NCBI RefSeq assembly: GCF_020037015.1
Contig: NZ_JAIQDE010000001.1
Location: forward strand, 248,001 to 312,000
Length of the DNA stretch: 64,000 nucleotides
Origin: Corallococcus sp. AS-1-6
GTDB taxonomy: Bacteria > Myxococcota > Myxococcia > Myxococcales > Myxococcaceae
Reading direction: 5' to 3'
The first letter of the stretch is position 1. Every line of letters starts with the position of its first letter. The position numbers and the translations under genes were made by a program. The notes beneath the pieces were generated by a model. The model saw only the letters and a program-made list of their open reading frames with translations. It did not search any database and was not told where the DNA came from. Of this stretch, positions 48,827 through 60,192 are shown one piece after another.

Positions 48827-51800
48827 TCAGCGCCGGCCGAAGAGCTTCTTCAAACCGGAAAGCAGGCCGCTCGGCCGGGCCTCCGGTTCGGTGTGGAAGG
48901 GCGAGCGGGCGATGAGGGCGTCGCGGGAGGCGTCATCCAGGTCCTCCGTCGCGAGCGTCACGGGCTGCCGCTTCGCGCCGGGCAGGGTGGCGCTGAAGGC
49001 GAGGGTGCCGTCGGTGGACAGCTCCAGGTGCACCTCCACCTCGCCGGGGCGCTCCACGGTGAGGGTGAGGGCGCCGAGCCATTCGTTCTCCGTGGCGGTG
49101 GCGGCGGTGCCCTGGAAGAAGGCGAGCGTCAGCGGACCGGGGACGGTGACGGGGATGACGAGCGTCTTGGCGGTGGGCAGGCGGGTGTTGCGCTCCAGCA
49201 CGCGGCGGAAGGTGCCGGCGTCCTCGGCGACGCCGATGGGGGCGGTGAGCACTTCGGAGACGCTGGCGGCGGGCTTGCCGGTCTCCGACAGCAGGAGCGC
49301 GTGACCGAGCAGCGCGGCGCCGCGCACCACGGCGGTGCGAGCGTCCACGTCGTCGCGCACGGGCACGCCCAGGCTCTCCTCCAGGCGGCGGCGCACGAGC
49401 GGTGAGCGGGACTGGCCGCCCACGAGGAGCACGGCGTCCAGTCCCTGGGGGGACAGGGCGTTGGACTCCAGCACCTCGCGGGTGACGGAGACGACGCGCT
49501 GGGCGAGGTCGGCGGTGAGTGCCTCCACGCGCTCGCGGTCGAGCTTGGGGCCGGGGCCGGTGGGCAGGGTGACGTCCACGCTGTCCTGGGTGGAGAGGGT
49601 CTCCTTGGTGGACTCCGCGAGGGTGCGCAGGGGGCCCCAGTCGAGCAGGTGTTCGGGGCGGGGGTGGCCCTGTTCCGCGAGGTCACTGACGAGCGCCTCG
49701 GCGATGCGGCCGTCGAAGTCCATGCCGCCGAGGGTGGGGTCGCCGCCGGTGGTGACGACCTCCAGGTCGTCGCCGGTGACCTGGACGACGCAGACCTCCA
49801 GGCCGCCGCCGCCCAGGTCCACGACGAGGACGCGTTTGCGGGCGAGGCCCCGGCCGTGCGCGTACGCGAGCGCCGCGGCGGCGCTGTTGGTGAGCACGCG
49901 GGAGACGTCCAGGCCGGCCATGGTGGCGGCTTCGCGCAGGGCGGCGCGCTGGCGTTCGGTGAAGTGGGAAGGCGCGCAGAGCACGGCGCGCGTCACCTTG
50001 CGGCCCAGGTGCGCGGTGGCCGCCTGGTGCAGCTCGCGCAGCAGCATCGCGGTGAGGAGGGTGGGCGCCACGTGGCGGCCATCGAGCTCCACGCCTGCGT
50101 CCCCCAGGAGGTCGGTGGCGACGGGGAAGGTGAGCTGCGGGGAGAGCCAGCGCAGGTTCGGGGAGCGGGCGCGCATGCCGAGCAGACGCTTGAGGCCGGT
50201 CGCGGCGTGGCGGGGAGCGCGGGCGGCTTCGACGAGGGCGGCGGCACCGACCAGGAACTCGCCGGCGCTGTTCACCGCGATGACGGAGGGGAGGCCCGAG
50301 CCGTCGGTGCCGGGGATGGGGATGGGCGTGGCGACGCCGTCGATGAGCGCGGCGACGCGAGCCTGCGAAGTGCCCACGTCGATGCCGAGCACGACCTCCG
50401 CCGCCGCGGGCGGGGTGACGGGCACGGCGGGAGCGAGGTCGAAGAAGGTGCGGCGGCGGCTGCGCGCGGTGGTGGCGCCGCCCTGGGCGTCAGCGGAAGG
50501 GGGAGGCGCGGCTTCGTCGGTGCGCGGGGACTGGGGGGCTGTGGAGGTTTGGGACGCGGCCGTGCTGGCTTCGCTGGCGCGCGGAGGTTGTGTCGCGGCC
50601 GGTGCTTGAGGAGGCGGCTGTGCCGAGGCCGTGGTGGCTTCGCTGGAGCGCGAGGCGTCTGTCGCGGCGGATGCTTGGGAATGCGGCTGTCCCGCCGCTG
50701 CGCTGACTTCGCTGGAGCGCGATGCGTCTGTCGCGGCGGATGCTTGGGGATGCGGCTGTCCCGCCGCCGCGCTGACTTCACTGGATCGCGAGGCATCTGT
50801 CGCGGCGGATGCTTGGGGATGCGGCTGTCCCGCCGCCGCGCTGACTTCACTGGAGCGCGAGGCATCTGTCGCGGCGGATGCTTGGGGAGACAGTCGTTCC
50901 GAAGCCGTCCCTACGGGCGCGGTGGCTTCGCTAGAGCCCGGGGATGCGGCCGCGCTCGATGTTTGTCCCAACGCTGTGCTGATGAGCGCCGCGGCTTCGC
51001 TCAATCGCTGGGAATCTGTCGCGGCCGATGCTTGAGGGCGCGGTCGTTCCGAGTCCGCGTTGATGGGCGTGATGGCTTCGCTGGAACGCGGAGCTTCTAC
51101 CGTGGCCGACGCGCGTGGCTGCGGCTGTGCCGACGCCGTGCTGATGGGCGCCGTGTCTTCGCTGGCGTGCGGAGTTTCTGCCGTGGCCGATGCGCGTGGC
51201 TGCGACTGCTCTGACGCCGCACTGATGGGCGCCGTGTCTTCGCTGGAACGCGGAGTTTCTGCCGTGCCCGATGCGCGTGGCTGCGGCTGTTCCGACGCCG
51301 TGCTGATGGGGGCGGTGGCTTCGCTGGAACGCAGGGACTCCGTCACGGCCGACGCTTGGGGGGGCGGCTCTTCCGAAGCTGCGCTGATGGGCGCAGTGGC
51401 TTCGTTGGAACGAGGCGGCGGCTCCGTGACGGATGCCTGCTGCGAAGGCGTACTGCTCTGTACGGTGGTTTCGCTGGTGGGGGCGGGCTGTGGCTCAGCG
51501 GAGGTCCGCGCAGGCGGTTGTTCCGAAGTCGAGCTGTCCGCACCGGAAGTCTCGTTGTTCCGTGTGGGCTGCGCGGCAGCGGATTCGCCTGGCGATGGTT
51601 CTCCGGTCGTGCTGACCGGAGTGGCGGCTTCGTCGCCACTGGGCGCACTTGCTGCTGTGGGCTGTGTGGCTTCGCCCGAAGCGGCCGGTGACTGGAGGGG
51701 CGTCGATTCCTCGACGGGCGGCTGCGTGTCGGATTCGAGCGCGTTCGAGGGGCCCAACACCGCCGGAGCTGGAGTCTCCCCGGGCGTCACCGTGGCTGGT

Positions 51801-54085
51801 GCCTCTCCGTGGGATTCCGCATCCAGAACCGAAGCGAGCGCCTCTCCGTGCCCTGGCGCTTGAACCGACGCCGGTTCGAATTCGGATGACGCGTCCACAA
51901 CGGGCGCAGCCACTGTGGGAGTCGTGTCTTCGGAGGAAGAGAGCGCCGATGAGCCGACGAGCGCCGTCCATGCATCCTCGGTCGGCAGCTCGACCACGAC
52001 GACCGTTGATGCGTCCTCCTCTTCCAGAGGGTGCGCCGAGACGGGCTCGGGCGCACGGTCCGAACTCGCAGTAGGCGCATCCGCGGAATTCGTAACGGCC
52101 TGCGTGTCGAGCTCGGGAACCGTCGCCGGCTCGTCGGTGCCCGTGTCCCCGACAACCTGTTCAAGCGCTGCGCTGAACGGATCCGCGTCCTCCGAGTCCG
52201 TGCTGAGCGCACGCGGAAGAGAGTCCGGGTCGATGCCCCATGCGCGAAGGCGCTCGGCCTCCCGTTGGCTCGGCGTCGGTTCCTTCAGGGCATCCGCCGC
52301 ATGGAACTCCACGGGCTGCGATGTCGCCTGGGAAGAGTCCTCTCCTGCGTCGGAGCCCGTGACTACCGCGGACGTCTCTTCCGGAGGGAGGGGCTCCTCG
52401 GTCGAGCCCACGACGGCGCCGAAGTCCGGGACGGTAGAGAAGTGCTCCGCCGACGGAAGCGCTGCTTCGGTATCGGCTCCCTCGGTGTCGGAGTCCTGAG
52501 CCGTCCATTCACTGCTCGCCTCTGGATGGGGCGGCTCGTGGGAGCTGACGGCGTCGGAGCCTGATTCCGTCGCATGGGAGTCCGGAGCGGATGCGAAATG
52601 GGACTCTGCCGGAGCGGAGGCCTCCTCCGACTCCATGCTGAGGTCGACGTCGAAGTCGAACGACGGGTCGGAGTCCGGCTGCGTCTCGCCGGACACGGCG
52701 GTCGCTTCCACGCGCGCCGGTTCCGCTTCTCCTGGCGTGTCCACGAACGCGGAGGCCGTGTCACCAGTCTCCTCCGCCGCGTATTCGGAAACCCACCCGG
52801 AATGCTCGGGAGCGTGCGCGGCTCCGAGCACGGCGTTCGGATCAAACGCGTCCACGGATGCCGGAGTGAAGTGGTGCGCGGAGGCTTCGCCAACGTCAGG
52901 AGCGCCAGAGGCCACATGTTCCGGCGAAGGCGCATCGTCCTCGCGTGCATCCGGAACGGAGGCGTGCTCACCAGGCACCGCGGATTGCGCGTCCGAGGGA
53001 GTCGGGTCCCAGGGCGCTGCCGCCGCGTGGCCGTCATTGGTCTCCGCTGTGCTCGGAGTCGCATCCCAAGCAGAGGCTTCGGTGCCAGCGAACGAAGTCG
53101 TCGCGGCGTTCTCGGTACCGGCGGGCGCCTCCGTGGAGGTCGCATCCCAAGCCGGAGCAGCCGGTGCGTCAGCGGTGCTCGGCGCCGAATCCCATGCAGA
53201 GGCGTCGGTGAATGAAGTCGCCGGGATGTTCGCGGTACTGGCGGGCGTCTCCCAAGCCGAAGCTTCCGCACGGCCGTCATCGGCCGAGGCTGGATCCGCC
53301 GCCCCCACGGAAGCCTCAACGTGCCGTGGATCCGTGGAAGGCTCCGGCGCCATCACGGCCGCGAAGGTGCCGGAGGCCACGGGCGGCCGTTCCTCGGCCT
53401 GGACCCTGCTGGACGGCTGGACCGTGAACATCTCCTGGGTCGCCCGTTGCGCATCCACGCCAGCCGGATGCCTCCGGGGCTTCCTCGGGAAGTCCACCGT
53501 CGGCAGTGGCGCCAGCTCCTCTTCCTCGTCAGCCGCGTGCTCCGGGAACAGCGACACCGGCTCATCCGGCTCCGCCAGGTCCGGCGGCGGTTCAGCCGCG
53601 ACGGGCAGCTTCACGGCCGGCAACGTCATGGACGCCTTCGGCGGCGCGGCGCGCGTCCACGGTTCCTCGGGGGCAACCTTCGCCGGAGGCTCCACCGGTG
53701 CCGGCGCCTCGCTCCCTGTCACAGGTCGTGCCGGAGTCCGTCGCACCAGCCCCGGCGGCGCCACCTCCGTCCCGCTCCGCCGCGCGACGATGCGGTCGAT
53801 GAGCGCCTTGCTCGCCGCGTCCAGCTTGGTGAAGCGCACCGTCATCCCGGTGCGCGCGCTCCCCGCATCCGCCTTCAGCACCACGCCTTCACCGCGCAAC
53901 AGCCGCGTGCCGTCCGCGAGGACGAACTCGAACGCCAACCCCGTGCCTTCCGGCTTGAGCGCTCGCGTGGCCACGAACACCCCACCGCGCCCCACGTTCG
54001 AGCCATACCGCTCGATGAACTCCTCCTCCCCCGTGTACGGGAGTCGGATGCGCAGGGGGAGGAGCTTGGGGGCCGGCCCGGTCAT
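48827..54085 (-). CDS. PilZ-Hsp70 (DnaK-like) fusion protein with giant low-complexity linker
   Basis: Protein of 1,752 residues in three parts. Residues about 5-105 form a myxobacterial-type PilZ domain (SNVGRGGVFVA segment); the classical RxxxR and DxSxxG c-di-GMP motifs are not intact. About 105-1220 is a Ser/Ala/Glu/Pro/Thr-rich linker containing tandem repeats. From about 1232 there is an Hsp70-type ATPase with phosphate-1 GIDVGTSQARVA, phosphate-2 VVDLGGGGLEV and adenosine motif LLVGGQSRSP, followed by a substrate-binding-like beta part (about 1600-1752). ATG 54085 overlaps the upstream lipoprotein stop by four bases. No signal or membrane helix is seen. It may be a scaffold or chaperone at the cell envelope; function unknown. 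Confidence 0.85.
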   Translation of the reverse strand: MTGPAPKLLPLRIRLPYTGEEEFIERYGSNVGRGGVFVATRALKPEGTGLAFEFVLADGTRLLRGEGVVLKADAGSARTGMTVRFTKLDAASKALIDRIVARRSGTEVAPPGLVRRTPARPVTGSEAPAPVEPPAKVAPEEPWTRAAPPKASMTLPAVKLPVAAEPPPDLAEPDEPVSLFPEHAADEEEELAPLPTVDFPRKPRRHPAGVDAQRATQEMFTVQPSSRVQAEERPPVASGTFAAVMAPEPSTDPRHVEASVGAADPASADDGRAEASAWETPASTANIPATSFTDASAWDSAPSTADAPAAPAWDATSTEAPAGTENAATTSFAGTEASAWDATPSTAETNDGHAAAAPWDPTPSDAQSAVPGEHASVPDAREDDAPSPEHVASGAPDVGEASAHHFTPASVDAFDPNAVLGAAHAPEHSGWVSEYAAEETGDTASAFVDTPGEAEPARVEATAVSGETQPDSDPSFDFDVDLSMESEEASAPAESHFASAPDSHATESGSDAVSSHEPPHPEASSEWTAQDSDTEGADTEAALPSAEHFSTVPDFGAVVGSTEEPLPPEETSAVVTGSDAGEDSSQATSQPVEFHAADALKEPTPSQREAERLRAWGIDPDSLPRALSTDSEDADPFSAALEQVVGDTGTDEPATVPELDTQAVTNSADAPTASSDRAPEPVSAHPLEEEDASTVVVVELPTEDAWTALVGSSALSSSEDTTPTVAAPVVDASSEFEPASVQAPGHGEALASVLDAESHGEAPATVTPGETPAPAVLGPSNALESDTQPPVEESTPLQSPAASGEATQPTAASAPSGDEAATPVSTTGEPSPGESAAAQPTRNNETSGADSSTSEQPPARTSAEPQPAPTSETTVQSSTPSQQASVTEPPPRSNEATAPISAASEEPPPQASAVTESLRSSEATAPISTASEQPQPRASGTAETPRSSEDTAPISAASEQSQPRASATAETPHASEDTAPISTASAQPQPRASATVEAPRSSEAITPINADSERPRPQASAATDSQRLSEAAALISTALGQTSSAAASPGSSEATAPVGTASERLSPQASAATDASRSSEVSAAAGQPHPQASAATDASRSSEVSAAAGQPHPQASAATDASRSSEVSAAAGQPHSQASAATDASRSSEATTASAQPPPQAPAATQPPRASEASTAASQTSTAPQSPRTDEAAPPPSADAQGGATTARSRRRTFFDLAPAVPVTPPAAAEVVLGIDVGTSQARVAALIDGVATPIPIPGTDGSGLPSVIAVNSAGEFLVGAAALVEAARAPRHAATGLKRLLGMRARSPNLRWLSPQLTFPVATDLLGDAGVELDGRHVAPTLLTAMLLRELHQAATAHLGRKVTRAVLCAPSHFTERQRAALREAATMAGLDVSRVLTNSAAAALAYAHGRGLARKRVLVVDLGGGGLEVCVVQVTGDDLEVVTTGGDPTLGGMDFDGRIAEALVSDLAEQGHPRPEHLLDWGPLRTLAESTKETLSTQDSVDVTLPTGPGPKLDRERVEALTADLAQRVVSVTREVLESNALSPQGLDAVLLVGGQSRSPLVRRRLEESLGVPVRDDVDARTAVVRGAALLGHALLLSETGKPAASVSEVLTAPIGVAEDAGTFRRVLERNTRLPTAKTLVIPVTVPGPLTLAFFQGTAATATENEWLGALTLTVERPGEVEVHLELSTDGTLAFSATLPGAKRQPVTLATEDLDDASRDALIARSPFHTEPEARPSGLLSGLKKLFGRR
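50638..51480 (-). repeat. In-frame tandem minisatellite, 69/81-base units
   Basis: Unit starts marked by CTTCGCTGG-like sequence lie at 50638, 50707, 50776, 50845, 50926, 50995, 51076, 51157, 51238, 51319 and 51400. Spacings are 69 or 81 bases (23 or 27 codons), so every copy keeps the frame. The first three 69-base units differ by only a few substitutions, pointing to recent expansion. Each encodes a Ser/Ala/Pro-rich segment of the linker in the PilZ-Hsp70 protein. Confidence 0.88.
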
Positions 54086-54743
54086 CGCAAGGGGATCCGC
54101 ACGTCCCCGCCGGAGCCCTGCACCACGAGCACCAGCCCATCGTCTTGCACGGCGTCCGGCGGCACCTCGAACAGCAGCGCCACCTCCGTGCGCTGCGCGG
54201 GCGCCCACGTGGAGGGCAGGGGCTTCGTGCCGGCCACCGCCTGCGCGTCACGCGCCAGCGGATACGTCTGCCCCTTCGCGTCCGTGAGCTTCGCGCCCTC
54301 CAGCGACAGCGGCGCGGGCATCCCGCCCACGTTCTGGGTGATGAGCTCCACGCGCAGGAACAGGTCCTCCGTCGTGAGGCCCAGCCCCGCCTTGCCGGAG
54401 CCCTTCACCGAGTGCGACGCCTCCAGCCCCGTCACCTTCATCGCCACCGTGTCCACGTGCACGGTGTCGTTGCGCTCGGGCAGCCGCAGCTTGCGCGGGC
54501 CGCTGTCGCCCATGCCCGCGGCCAGGCCCGCCAGCTTCGACTCCTCCGGCTCGCGCTGCGCCGGCCGCGGACGCGTGGCCACGGCGCCGCCCTGCTTCAC
54601 CCGGTCCGCCTCCGCGCGCAGCTTCTGGAGCGTGCGCGCGTCGGCCTCCTGGCCCTCTTCGGACGTGGAGGACTCCTTCGTGCAGCCCCCCGAGAGGAGG
54701 GCCGCCGTCAGGAACGCCAGGGTGCGGGATGAAGCGCGGGGAC

Positions 54744-54747
<4 letters not shown>
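54082..54747 (-). CDS. Predicted lipoprotein, DUF4352-like
   Basis: Protein of 221 residues with lipoprotein signal (LAFLTAALLSGGC, lipidated Cys about residue 22). After a charged linker comes a beta-sandwich resembling DUF4352/telomeric-repeat-factor-like immunoprotective domains (about 85-220). The start is GTG 54747, overlapping the alaS stop by four bases (GTGA), and its own stop overlaps the next start by four bases (ATGA). It is thus translationally coupled to both neighbours. Function unknown. Confidence 0.72.
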
Positions 54748-57437
<2,690 letters not shown>

Positions 57438-57635
57438 GGTGTGGGTATATGCCACAAGAGGGCCGGGCGCAGCAGTTCCTGGACGGGTCATCCCCGGGCG
57501 GACGGAGCATGTAGGCAGGGCTGACGGCCGGGGGCAGGGGAGCGGCCGGGGGCGAGGCGGGTGGCCTGCTGACGACGCTTGGGGCTCCAGCTTCAGGTCC
57601 CGGAATTCGCGTTCCAGTCCTCGCCCCCCATCGCG

Positions 57636-58316
57636 TCATCGCGGAGCCACGGTGTTTCGCTCCAATGGGCGCGAGGACCAGTGCTCCTCGATGGCCTGGA
57701 CGAACTCGGGACGAACGACTTTCGCGCGCGCGAGGAGGAAGTCACCCTCATCACGCCGGAGGTAGACGCCCTCCATGGGCGCATGGGTGAGGCTTGAGGG
57801 GCCGAGCAGGTTCACCACCTCGTCCGCCGTGAGACGCCCGCGCGCGACGGTAGGGACGGCAGCGAGGCCGAGCGAGGCCACGAGGGCGTCGCGTCTTGAG
57901 GAGGACCAGAAGCGTCCGGCCCGCTTGTCGTAGACGTCGAAGGCGAGGAACCAGTCGGGTAGGGCGTCGTAGTGCACGCTGTGGACCGCGAAGCACCATT
58001 CGCCAAAGAGCATCAGGTGTTGGCCCAGCGTCTCGACGAGCTGCTGGCGCCGGGTCTCCAGCCAGGGCCACAGCGGTTGGAACTGGGGGGCTGCTCGGGG
58101 ACCGAGGTAGGCGCCGCGGTTCTGGGCTCGCAGCTCGCCTTCGGGGCCTACGGAGATGCCAAGGTTCGCCCCGTCTACCTTTTCCTCGATGAGGACTTCG
58201 CCATCGAGGAACTCGCGTGCCTCAGGTGGAGAGAGCACCTTGTCATGGCGTACCGGTCTGGCGGAGAGCCAGGCGAGGTGCGGGGTGTGGGGGAACTTGA
58301 AGAAGTCGTCAGTCAT
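57636..58316 (-). CDS. RNA-ligase-like nucleotidyltransferase, third gene of ATPase-PIN-ligase operon
   Basis: Protein of 226 residues with the full set of covalent nucleotidyltransferase motifs: motif I KVDGAN (catalytic Lys46), Ia RAQNRG (63-68), III FGEWC (104-108) with DVYD (127-130), IV EGVYLR (182-187) and V RAKVV (Lys199). The pattern best fits the RNA ligase (Rnl2-like) group. There is no OB-fold or other C-terminal domain, as in compact ligases. ATG 58316 overlaps the stop of the PIN gene by one base (TGATG), so translation is coupled. It may seal RNA cut by the PIN enzyme; a DNA ligase or capping-like role cannot be ruled out. Confidence 0.78.
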   Translation of the reverse strand: MTDDFFKFPHTPHLAWLSARPVRHDKVLSPPEAREFLDGEVLIEEKVDGANLGISVGPEGELRAQNRGAYLGPRAAPQFQPLWPWLETRRQQLVETLGQHLMLFGEWCFAVHSVHYDALPDWFLAFDVYDKRAGRFWSSSRRDALVASLGLAAVPTVARGRLTADEVVNLLGPSSLTHAPMEGVYLRRDEGDFLLARAKVVRPEFVQAIEEHWSSRPLERNTVAPR

Positions 58317-58843
58317 CACTCCCCACCCTTGCGCTCGTGGAGTTCCTGGATGTCCTTGGGGCACAGAAAGCGGACGCGGACCCCGCAGCGCTCAAACTCT
58401 CTCCGCAGTCCCCACCATTTACTGTCCGTTGCCTGGAGGATGGGCGGTCGCTCCTCGTGGGCGCAGCTCGCCGCGACGAACTTGCGGTCCGACGGATCGA
58501 AGCCGGCGAGCGCCGGGTCACGGGGAAACTCCTCGAAGTCGCGGGGATCTTCCTGGCGTGGCGTCAGCGAGACCCGGACGCAGCGAGCCGGATTGGCGTG
58601 ATGGGTCAGGACCCACTTGAGGAAGCGGTCTCCCACGCCTGGCTGGCCCGTGGGAGAGAGCTTGTGTTTGTACTCGTTGATGATGCGCCAGTTGTCATCA
58701 AGAACGATGCGTCCGCTCTGGATCACCGCGTGGATCTCCTGGACACAGGCCTGAACACACGCGGGGCTGACCGTCTTCTCATTGTTGTTGGCGGTGAGCG
58801 GCACATTGGTGTCGATGACGAATAGCGCAGGGGGCGCGTTCAT
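58316..58843 (-). CDS. PIN-domain nuclease, second gene of the operon
   Basis: Protein of 175 residues with a PIN fold: VIDTNV (Asp11), INEYK (Glu57), DPSDRKFVAA (Asp116/Asp119) and ATDSKW (Asp140), the acidic set expected to hold Mg2+ for single-strand RNA cleavage. It resembles PIN proteins coded next to DUF3696 or OLD-like ATPases. ATG 58843 overlaps the ATPase stop by four bases (ATGA), and its own stop is coupled to the ligase-like gene. No VapB-like antitoxin is adjacent. Function in defence or stress is inferred from the partners. Confidence 0.78.
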   Translation of the reverse strand: MNAPPALFVIDTNVPLTANNNEKTVSPACVQACVQEIHAVIQSGRIVLDDNWRIINEYKHKLSPTGQPGVGDRFLKWVLTHHANPARCVRVSLTPRQEDPRDFEEFPRDPALAGFDPSDRKFVAASCAHEERPPILQATDSKWWGLRREFERCGVRVRFLCPKDIQELHERKGGE

Positions 58844-60192
58844 TGGGGGGGCTGCTCCTGCTGGCGCTTCATCGCCGCCTCGGTCATCGCGACGAGGTCT
58901 CCCATGTCGTCGCCGAAGAAGTCCTTCGGCCAGTTGATGATGTTCCCGTACTCGTCAAGCTTCAGCTTCTCGATGCGCGAGCCCTCGGGGCCAGGTGCGC
59001 AGAAGTAGATGGCTGTCTCCTCCGGCCGGAGTTTCCCTTCCGCGATACGCCGCTGGATCCGGCGCAAGAGGTGCTCGGAGTGGCTCTCGATGATCAGTTG
59101 GATGTTTCGAGGCTGCCCATCCTCACTGGCGTGAATCGCGTCGATGAAGACATCCGCGAGCTCCGACTGTGCCTTGGGATGAAGGTGGAGTTCGGGCTGC
59201 TCGAAGAGCAGTGTGGAGCCGGGCTCGGTATAGAAACATTGAAGCAAGACAGGCATGACCTGGGACACGCCGAACCCAACGTCCGGAAGACGAACCGCCA
59301 TCGGGCTGCCAGGAGTGCGAACAAAGACTTCGTACTCTTTCCGATAGGGCGCGATGGGCCGGACCTCGAAGGAGTCCAGCAGTCCCATGCGGACCAGCCT
59401 CTCTGCGATCAATTGCGCAAGAGGCCGGCCAGGGTGTTCCTCCACCTGGATTGACCGCTCACTCGAAGCGAGAAGCGCGGCAACCGTGAGGCGGCCGTCC
59501 TCGCCTACGTTCTCGGGGGCCTCACCGGACCAGAGATAGGTTCTTCGAGGCGGCACTCGCAGGGGGCCCAGATACTGTATGGCGTCCAGTTGGTCTTCGA
59601 GTTCGAGCGCAAGGCTGTCGAGGTCGCCGAGGAACTTGTAGCGGGCTTCGGCTTCATGCGGGAAGCCGTAGAAGTGAATGGGGGCTGATAGCGCCTCCCT
59701 GGCAGCTCCTTCGCGGTTGAACTCAACGTTCTCCAGAAGCAATTCGTACCCTGGTCCATGAGCGCGCCTGGCCATGCCGATGCCCTGCGTGGACTGGGGT
59801 GTCGGCAGCCGGTAGATGAACTGCTTCACCTCGACCCTGGTGGACTGTGCGTCTTCTTGGCCAATCAAAGCCCCGAAAGATATCGCGTCCGGCACTCCCT
59901 CCTCCGGCACCCTCATGCCCCACTCCATGTTGAAGCGGAGAAGCGCGGCAGGATCCTGGCGGAAGAGCATTTCCGGAAAGGTCCCCATATCGACGGGAGT
60001 GCTCTCGTCGCCCAGGTGCAGCACCCGCTTCCGGTCTCGCGACTGTGCTGTCTGCTGTAGCAGGAGAAGGAATTGCTGGAGGCTCGTCTTCCCCGAGCTA
60101 TTGGTTCCGAAGAACATCGTGAGCGGGGCGAGCTGGATGTCGCCAGTGTCCTTCCACGCCTTGAAGTTCTGGATGTGGAGCTTCTTGAACAT
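58840..60192 (-). CDS. DUF3696-type AAA/ABC ATPase, first gene of the operon
   Basis: SMC/OLD-like P-loop ATPase of 450 residues. Walker A GTNSSGKT is at 29-36 after an N-terminal LHIQNFKAW strand; the signature-like VGFGVSQVMPV comes before Walker B LLFEQPELHLHP, then the H-switch IIESHSEHLLRR and a C-terminal DUF3696-type tail with NIINWPKDFFGDD. Such ATPases regulate paired nucleases in several phage-defence systems (Septu, PARIS and Gabija are structural analogies). Base composition appears lower in G+C than the flanks. ATG 60192; no ribosome-binding site is obvious. The 341-base gap on its right probably holds the promoter. Confidence 0.85.
   Translation of the reverse strand: MFKKLHIQNFKAWKDTGDIQLAPLTMFFGTNSSGKTSLQQFLLLLQQTAQSRDRKRVLHLGDESTPVDMGTFPEMLFRQDPAALLRFNMEWGMRVPEEGVPDAISFGALIGQEDAQSTRVEVKQFIYRLPTPQSTQGIGMARRAHGPGYELLLENVEFNREGAAREALSAPIHFYGFPHEAEARYKFLGDLDSLALELEDQLDAIQYLGPLRVPPRRTYLWSGEAPENVGEDGRLTVAALLASSERSIQVEEHPGRPLAQLIAERLVRMGLLDSFEVRPIAPYRKEYEVFVRTPGSPMAVRLPDVGFGVSQVMPVLLQCFYTEPGSTLLFEQPELHLHPKAQSELADVFIDAIHASEDGQPRNIQLIIESHSEHLLRRIQRRIAEGKLRPEETAIYFCAPGPEGSRIEKLKLDEYGNIINWPKDFFGDDMGDLVAMTEAAMKRQQEQPPQ

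Noticed and set aside
49649-51214. Plus-strand open frame of 521 codons opposite the PilZ-Hsp70 gene
   Set aside because: Gly/Arg/Cys-rich translation created by reading the minisatellite in the wrong direction; no ribosome-binding site.
50638-51480. Possible CRISPR array suggested by regular repeats
   Set aside because: Units are directly adjacent without unique spacers, have 69 or 81 bases, and are codons of the PilZ-Hsp70 protein.
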